DNA from: Lathyrus oleraceus
Taxonomy: Eukaryota > Streptophyta > Magnoliopsida > Fabales > Fabaceae
Assembly: GCF_024323335.1 (NCBI RefSeq)
Contig: NC_066584.1
Span: 242,013,994 to 242,077,993 of the forward strand
Length of the DNA stretch: 64,000 nucleotides
Direction of reading: 5' to 3'
In this document: one piece after another, positions 57,942 to 64,000 of the stretch
How positions within the stretch are numbered: position 1 is the first letter of the stretch
Layout: each line of letters opens with the position of its first letter
The notes under the pieces: generated by a model
What the model was told of the DNA's origin: nothing
Databases searched by the model: none
What the model saw: only the letters and a program-made list of their open reading frames with translations
Program-made: the position numbers and the translations under genes

Positions 57942-60900
57942 TCCTGACTAAAGGAAATCGGGATAGTGTCTTCAGCCTTCCAATTATTGAGTCCGTCGCC
58001 AATTGTTGGGAAAATCCAGCTATCCAGGTCGCAATCGCTGTCAGCGTCTTCTACAACATTAATTTGACTCTTGGCTACCTTCTCAGAGCTAAACCCCAGG
58101 CCCAATTTGTCAGACTTGTACGGTATGTCGATCAGTTGACCCCAGCCAGTACAGCCACCATCTTCAACCACAGCTTGAGCGTCCTTCAGGGAAATCATAG
58201 CAGGAGGAGTCCGAATAACCTTGGGCACACCGGAAGTTGGCTTAAGGACAGGATTGGTCGGAGGAACTACTTCAAATGACTGACAAGGAGTCTCAATGAA
58301 TTCACCATCCATCTCGACGTATCTGAAGGTATGCACACTACTGACAATGTACTCTTCTTCTCCACACACGGTGACAATTTTGCCCTTTGTGGGATACCTC
58401 AACTTTTGATGGAGAGACGAGGCTACAGCGCCTGCCCCATGAATCCAAGGGCGTCCCAGTAAGCAGGAATAGGCAGGACGAATGTTCATTACATGGAAGG
58501 TAGTGTTGAAGACTTGAGGTCCTATCTTGATAGGAAGGACTACTTCGCCATGGACAACACTCTTCGCACCATCGTAAGCACGTACCACAATGTCACTAGG
58601 TTTCAGTTCAATGCTTTTACAATCCAGCTTATCCAGCACAGCTGTCGGCAGCACATTCAAGGAAGAGCCATTATCGATCAACACATGAGACAAAGTGATT
58701 CCCCTACACTCAATGGAGATATGCAGGGCTTTATTGTGATTCTTTCCTGCTGGTGTCAGATCAGCGTCGGAAAAGCCTAGGCCATTGTCAACAGCCAAGT
58801 GAGCAACATAATGTTCGAACTGATCGACGGATGTTTCCTGAGGCACATGAGCAGTCTTCAAGAATTTTATCAATGCATTGGCATGAGATTCAGAAGATAA
58901 CAGCAAGGATAACATCGAGATCTTAGACGGGGTATGCCCCAACTGTTCTACAACATCAAAATCACTCTTGCGAATGATTTTCAGCACTTCTTCCATTTCT
59001 TGTTTGGCAACATCTTCGGGAGTAACTTCGACCGGTGTCTCTGACTGAGAAGGATTGACTGGTTCCTTTCCTCGAGTTTCAAGGACAGGAGGTGAGATTT
59101 CTGGAGAGAATATCCTTCCGCTTCGAGTAATTTTACTAGTCCCAACAATGCCACTAGTATTAGCAGCATTATCCACTTGCTTCACACCATGGACGTAAAC
59201 ATCACCGCCATAATTCCACGGAATAGCTTTGCTTGAGGAATACGGGATCGGGCCGGGTGCAGTGATGATGAGGGGAGCAACCCTGGGCTCGGCAGTAATC
59301 TTCACAGGCGCCCTGGTAGCGGTAATCTTCACTGGCATTTTGGACCTAGCAATCACAGATATTTCTTCAATAGGGTTTTCCGCCTTAGGCATCCTTTCGA
59401 AGAGAACTGTACGATCATCCATCAGCCGTTGAATACCACCCTTCAAATCCCAACAATCATCTGGTTGGAGCATGCAGAGATTGCAATCTTCAGCACAACC
59501 TGGAAATAAACCAGCTTGCAATAAATTCCTCTTTATGATCGGGAGAGGAGATGTTAAGTCCGCCACATTGGAAATGTGAGAGTCGTCATCCATAGCATTA
59601 ACAGTCTTGTCATGGTTAGGCATAGGAGCAGTGATGACATTAGGAGTCTCCGGAGGCTCAAACTCAATTTCTCCAGCTTCGATCATATCCTGAATCTTAT
59701 TCTTCAATGACCAGCAATCGTTTGTATCATGCCCGGGGCTATCGGAGTGATATGCACACCTGGCATTAGGGTTATAACGAGAAGAAGTAGTGTTGGGATT
59801 CGTAGGAGGATCTCTGAGGGTGATCAAATTTGCCTTTAGCATTCCCTGCAGTGCCTGTGCCAAGGTCATATTGATCCTGGTGAACTGCCTTCTTGGCCTG
59901 TCTTGTTTGGGCTGGAAGTTTTGAGATGGTGGTGCTGCAATCGTAACTGCTCCAATGTCGTGGTCACGGTTTTTCTTGTTACGACCCTTTTGACCGTACA
60001 CAGCATTTGATTCGTTCCTCCCCTGATAGGACCTTTTGGTGCTTGCAGAGGTAGCCGCCTGTATCTTTCCACTTCGGATGCCGCTTTCAACACGTTCACC
60101 TGTTAATATAAGTTCAGTGAAACCTGATGAAGAACTTCCCAGTAAATGGCTGTAGAATGGGCCGGTCAGTGTGCCCATGAACATATCCACCATTCTCTGT
60201 CAGTCATAGGGGGTTTGACTCTGCCAGCCAAATCTCTCCACTTCTGAGCATATTCTTTAAAGCTTTCTTTAGATCCCATAGTCATATTCTGCAACTGTAG
60301 CCGAGTAGGCGCTAATTCAGAATTGTACTGGTACTGCTTATAGAAAGCCGTTGCTAAATCAGTCCAGGTGCGGATGTCAGAGCTCTCGAGCTGATAATAC
60401 CATTCCAATTGAGTGCCAGACAGACTTTCTTGGAAGAAATGGATCCACAGTTTCTTATTAGTGGTATGCGGCTGAATCTTTCTCACATAAGCCCTTAGAT
60501 GCATCTGAGGACAGGATGCACCATCGTACTTAGTGAAAGTGGGGATTTTGAATTTGCGGGGAATGGTCACGTCGGAGACCAGACCTAAACTTTCGAAATC
60601 TAGACCAGGCGCCTTCTGACCCTCCATGGCTAGCATGCGTTCCTCCAGCAACTTGTACTTATCATCTCTCGGAGAGTACTGTTCATTTTCATAGTTCTCA
60701 TCGTCATCCTCAGGGTTGGAGAAATCAGCATTTTCTTCCTCTGAGTCATTCTCCGCCCCCTCTTCTGGACCATTTGGGATTCCAAACTTGACTCCTGCGG
60801 CCTGTCCTTTACGCCTTCTTCCCGGGTTAATGAAACTCACAGCTTTCTTGTCTTTCTTCTTTTCGAGCAAAAAAGCCTTCAGTTCCTCCTGCCCCTTGGA

Positions 60901-60972
60901 TAAGCTTAGCATCATCTCCTTGAATTGAGCATTCTGAGTCTGGAGATCTTTGACAGTTTGTTCGAGATCCAT
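57938..60972 (-). pseudogene. Element C gag-pro, one frameshift
   Basis: Gag starts at ATG 60972 with a coiled coil (MDLEQTVKDLQTQNAQFKEM). The capsid core follows (LSGTQLEWYYQLESSDIRTW, AFYKQYQYNSELAPTRLQL) and leaves frame near 60190. The second frame (751 codons from 60193) continues with GFTELILTGERVESG. The zinc knuckle is Cys146, His149, His155 and Cys160 (CX2HX5HX4C). The protease has DNGSS at 507-511, with Asn replacing the usual Thr or Ser, and GRPWIHGAGAV. A G-patch (CTGWGQLIDI...LGLGF) and an acidic tail complete it. The protein would form the particle and process the polyprotein. The homologous gag of element A is continuous at this point, so the break is a mutation or sequence error. 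Confidence 0.88.
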
Positions 60973-61177
60973 TTTTCTGTTTGCAATGAAGACCGTGAGA
61001 ACATTGAACTTGTAGAATACCTGTTATGCAGTGTTATGTTATGCTATGCAATGTATGAAATGTTTTCAAGGACTTTTGGAATTTAACTTTGCGTAAATCA
61101 CCAACAAGAGAGAAATGTTTATTGCTAATTTCTTTGATCAATGTTCATTACAAAAGGAATAAAAATACAATGAAAGC

Positions 61178-62506
61178 TCAAGTCTCCCAGGGGCGGCTTC
61201 TTTTTGGGCGAAGATACGCATTGAGTCTTCGTTCCTCATTAAGCTGACTGGTAAGTTCTAACACTTTCTTCCTTTCTGCGACGAACTGAGCCTCGAAAGT
61301 ATCCCTTTCTTCTCTCAACTGGATCCAGGATCTCTTTAGTTCCTCAACGTTGGTAGGCATATCTGGATAAGGAATGATCTGAGGAGCACCTCCTTCAACT
61401 TCAGGTTCGACAATCTGAGGTCCGATTGCAAGATATGGCATGACAAGTTCACGAGCTCTGGCGCGTACCCATCTGAGATAAGGTTCCATAGGAATGGAAT
61501 TTTTCTGTCCTAAAGTACTTCTTTTCACCATGCCCCAAGCTCGTACAAACCTTTGGCGAAGACCTTGGGAATCGTTGTCATAGTCAAACACAGTGCCTTC
61601 GATGATCATTTCATGTGGACCATCTCTTCGAGCACAACCAAACTGTCGCAGAGCTAAAGCAGGATTATAAGTAATACCTCCTCTTATTCCTAGGAGTGGT
61701 ACATTAGGGAACTCGCCCACACGGTCAATGATGGTAACATTTTCCTTGAACTGAGGACACCAACAGATGTCTGGGTGGGAGAGCGACATTATCCTTTGAG
61801 ACCATTTCAAATTCTGCTCGTTCTTCAAGACTGATTGAGGAAGGTGCGAAATAAACCACCTAGACAACAAAGGTATGCAGCACATGAGAGTCCCTTGCCT
61901 TTTCATAGTACGAGTGTGAAGGGAATGCAAAATGTCTCCTAGCAAGGTAGGTACAGGGTTATGAGTGAGAAATATCTTAATAGCATTCATGTCTATGAAT
62001 TGGTCTGGATTAGGGAATAACACCAAGCCATAGATTAGCAATGCCAGGATGTCTTCAAAAGCACGGACATTCATAACTTTTAAGAATTCTTGGGCCTTAT
62101 TTGTCAGGAATTTGGCAAGTAAACCCTTAACTCCACTCCTTGTTACCCAATTAGCTTCAATGTCGGACTTCGTCATGTGTAAAGCTGCGACAACTTCTTC
62201 AGACTTCGGAACCTTTTCTAAACCACTGAACGGTAGTTGCTCAAGGATAGGTATGCCAAGCAGTCCGGAGAATTCTTCCAATGTGGGTACCAACTGATAA
62301 TCTGGGAATGTGAAGCAATGATGTTTAGGGTCGAAGAACTGGAATAAAACTCTCATCATATCATCTTTGAACCCAGTGGTAACTAAATTGAGAAGAGAAC
62401 CATGTCTCTTGATGAACTGCGCATGATCGGGAAGTTCTGACACTAAATCCTTGAGTTGAGGAGAGATTGCTACAAGATTAATCCGGATGGTCTTCCTGGG
62501 AGCCAT
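61178..62506 (-). CDS. Element C ORF1, intact extra Ogre protein
   Basis: A 442-residue frame upstream of gag, starting MAPRKTIRINLVAISPQLKD. Recognisable blocks are HHCFTFPDYQLVPTLEEFSGLLGIPI (about 73-98), a hydrophobic helix ILALLIYGLVLFPN, WFISHLPQSV, NVPLLGIRGGITYNPALALRQFG, and a C-terminal coiled coil (ELKRSWIQLREERDTFEAQ). The same blocks occur in the broken ORF1 of element A. I believe this is the family annotated as DUF7745 in legumes; it has no established activity. It resembles plant mobile-domain-like proteins only in general layout. An additional ORF before gag is diagnostic of Ogre. Confidence 0.88.
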   Translation of the reverse strand: MAPRKTIRINLVAISPQLKDLVSELPDHAQFIKRHGSLLNLVTTGFKDDMMRVLFQFFDPKHHCFTFPDYQLVPTLEEFSGLLGIPILEQLPFSGLEKVPKSEEVVAALHMTKSDIEANWVTRSGVKGLLAKFLTNKAQEFLKVMNVRAFEDILALLIYGLVLFPNPDQFIDMNAIKIFLTHNPVPTLLGDILHSLHTRTMKRQGTLMCCIPLLSRWFISHLPQSVLKNEQNLKWSQRIMSLSHPDICWCPQFKENVTIIDRVGEFPNVPLLGIRGGITYNPALALRQFGCARRDGPHEMIIEGTVFDYDNDSQGLRQRFVRAWGMVKRSTLGQKNSIPMEPYLRWVRARARELVMPYLAIGPQIVEPEVEGGAPQIIPYPDMPTNVEELKRSWIQLREERDTFEAQFVAERKKVLELTSQLNEERRLNAYLRPKRSRPWET

Positions 62507-63203
62507 AGCTTTACAAAACAGAGCAAAGTTAAATCCCTAAGTCCTTGAAATGGTTAGTACAATGTTATGATGTCATGATGTTATGATGTTATGAGGTTAA
62601 ATAAATAACAAGCACAAACAAGTCACACAACCATCATTCCTAAGTTTTGAGGCTTGCATGAGTTCCATAGGTAAGTACCCTCCCCACTGAAGTTTGGTTG
62701 GTTCAATCTGTCCTAGAATAGTAACCGGGTTCTAAAAGGATCTCCAATCATTGACCTTCCTTCAAGTCCACTTCAGTGCAACACCAAGTGGTTGACCGAA
62801 GCTTCCCTAAAGTCCAATCTCAAGGAGTGTAGTATCGAGTCTCAACCAACCCCAGTCGGAACCGAAGTCAGTTATCTCACTACTTTCTAATGGCCAGGAT
62901 GAGTCAATTAGGGTTCTAAAGGTCTGGTTAATGCTTTAATGACACCACGCGGAAGCCAAATTTTTCCTCAAGTAACATGAGGAACATCAGGACAACCAAA
63001 GTGTCACATTAACCGTAGCCATCATTTTAACCATTCCAGTATACGCCGGATAGTCGCGATGATCTATTGCTACTTACCTAAGGTATACTAGATCCGGGTG
63101 TAGGATCTTTCACTCAAAAATACCCAAGCAATCCCTTAAAAGTAAATCAGACAATTTGGAATAAGTGATCTTGTTTTTAAGGTAACCTCTCTTTTTAGAG
63201 TAG
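62507..63203 (-). other. Leader of element C
   Basis: About 0.7 kb between the primer binding site and ORF1 with no supported gene. A short (ATGATGTT)n-like run lies at 62565-62600. Confidence 0.6.
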
Positions 63204-63221
63204 TCCCCAGCAAGGTCGCCA
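63204..63221 (-). other. Primer binding site of element C
   Basis: Minus-strand TGGCGACCTTGCTGGGGA, four bases inside the 5' LTR end. It differs from the site of A and B at three central bases (CCTTGC against CTCTGC). Confidence 0.82.
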
Positions 63222-63225
63222 GTTC

Positions 63226-64000
63226 TGTCATACGGTGAACTGACTTGGGGTGTTTTGCTTTTTATCGCAATGTCGCGGATAGCAAGAGTCGCCACCGACT
63301 TTTCTTTTATCCAATAAGGAAAGGTGGAAAAGAACAGGAAAGACCTCAAAAGATTTTGGGTTCGGGAGGTACATTATACAAAGGGAAGGTGTTAGCATCC
63401 TTTGTATCCATGGTTATCCATGGGCTCTTAATTGCTGGATCACTTATATTTTTGTCTGAGAAGTGTTGGTGAATTGTTTAAAAATGTTTCGAAAACAGAG
63501 TTCAACTTTGTAATGATTCTCGTATGAATGTATACAAAGTATTTATCTCGTTTGATTTTGGAAAACAGTTTAGAAAAATATAACTTGGTAATGATTCTAG
63601 TATGAATGTATACCAAGTGGTGATTTTCTAGGACTTGCAAAGTGTGAGGGTGGAAAATGTTTTAGGTTATGATCCAGTAATTGAGAGTTATACCTTCCTA
63701 AGGTCGTTATGGGCATTTCCTATCCTTGTGAGGGTAAAACTGTCCTTACTATTGAGAAGTAAGTAGTTTTATCCTTTGGATGTAAAAGGGTCATCGTAGG
63801 GTCATCGATAGGTCATTGAAGGCAACAGTTGTAAGGATACCTTAGCATTCGAAGGGACGATCATCATTTAACCGTAGGCTACACCGAAGGGTCATCGAGG
63901 GACAAAATCATATATTCGAAGGCAACATCCGAGGGACTATGATTTATTTTAAAGGGACATGATGATTTAATCGAGGGGTCTTTGCTAAGGGTATCCCCAC
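63226..64000 (-). repeat. 5' LTR of element C, partial
   Basis: Matches 49014-49789 nearly base for base, with about four substitutions (for example caccc to catcc near 63397 and ctggg to ctagg near 63628) and one extra G near 63779. It is cut by the window end. Confidence 0.94.

Larger units (their letters stand above)
49014..64000 (-). mobile_element. Ogre-like LTR retrotransposon C, near complete, running off the window
   Basis: A minus-strand element with 3' LTR (49014-51371), 3' UTR, pol, intron, gag-pro, ORF1, leader, primer binding site and the first 775 bp of the 5' LTR (63226 to the window end). The full element should extend to about 65,580. Flanking 49009-49013 (tgcag) would be one copy of the target duplication. 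Over the shared 775 bp the two LTRs differ by about four substitutions and one indel, so the insertion is fairly young but older than B. Coding capacity is nearly complete; one gag frameshift was seen. Confidence 0.94.

Noticed and set aside
60166..60193. Programmed ribosomal frameshift in gag of element C
   Set aside because: No slippery heptamer or evident downstream structure, and the matching region of element A is continuous in one frame.

Overview
This is a plant nuclear window, most likely from a legume of the pea/vetch tribe (Fabeae). The inference rests on three giant Ogre/Tat-type Ty3/gypsy retrotransposons, with LTRs of 5.2, 5.0 and 2.4 kb, arginine-tRNA-type primer binding sites, an extra ORF upstream of gag and an intron between protease and reverse transcriptase. 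They surround a 17.5-kb AT-rich island holding two single-exon host genes.

Layout. 1-3746 and 21791-31485 are two pieces of one decayed minus-strand Ogre-like element (A): pol, intron, gag-pro, ORF1, primer binding site and 5' LTR. Its gag was split by element B (3747-21790, plus strand), an 18-kb element with near-identical 5-kb LTRs and a 5-bp target duplication. B has lost the capsid, the protease active site, the RT core and the integrase core, and keeps one open gag-like reading frame with a zinc knuckle and a G-patch. 31486-49013 is the gene island: microsatellites, three broken LINE fragments, a PPR gene (35416-37257, +), an ANTH-domain clathrin-assembly gene (38406-39542, -) and a decayed Ty1/copia element (40688-45181, +). 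49014-64000 is a younger minus-strand Ogre-like element (C). It has a complete 3' LTR, a repeat-rich 3' UTR, pol with all catalytic residues, an intron, gag-pro with one frameshift, intact ORF1, a primer binding site and the start of the 5' LTR, which runs off the window.

How the parts work together. In A and C the gag-pro stop codon lies inside the intron's 5' splice site. Unspliced RNA would therefore give Gag-Pro and spliced RNA Gag-Pro-Pol. B carries only cis signals (LTRs, primer binding site, UTRs) and a small nucleic-acid-binding protein, so it must have been copied by enzymes from an autonomous relative; C shows what such a relative looks like. The most novel signals are: (i) 13-14-nt stretches in the 3' UTR repeats of B and C that perfectly complement each element's own primer binding site, including the bases at which the two sites differ; (ii) two copies of a hairpin in B's LTR with two compensating base-pair changes; (iii) B's mini-Gag; (iv) an array of five TGACG palindromes in the U3 of C's LTR. 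All calls come from reading the sequence; no database search was run.
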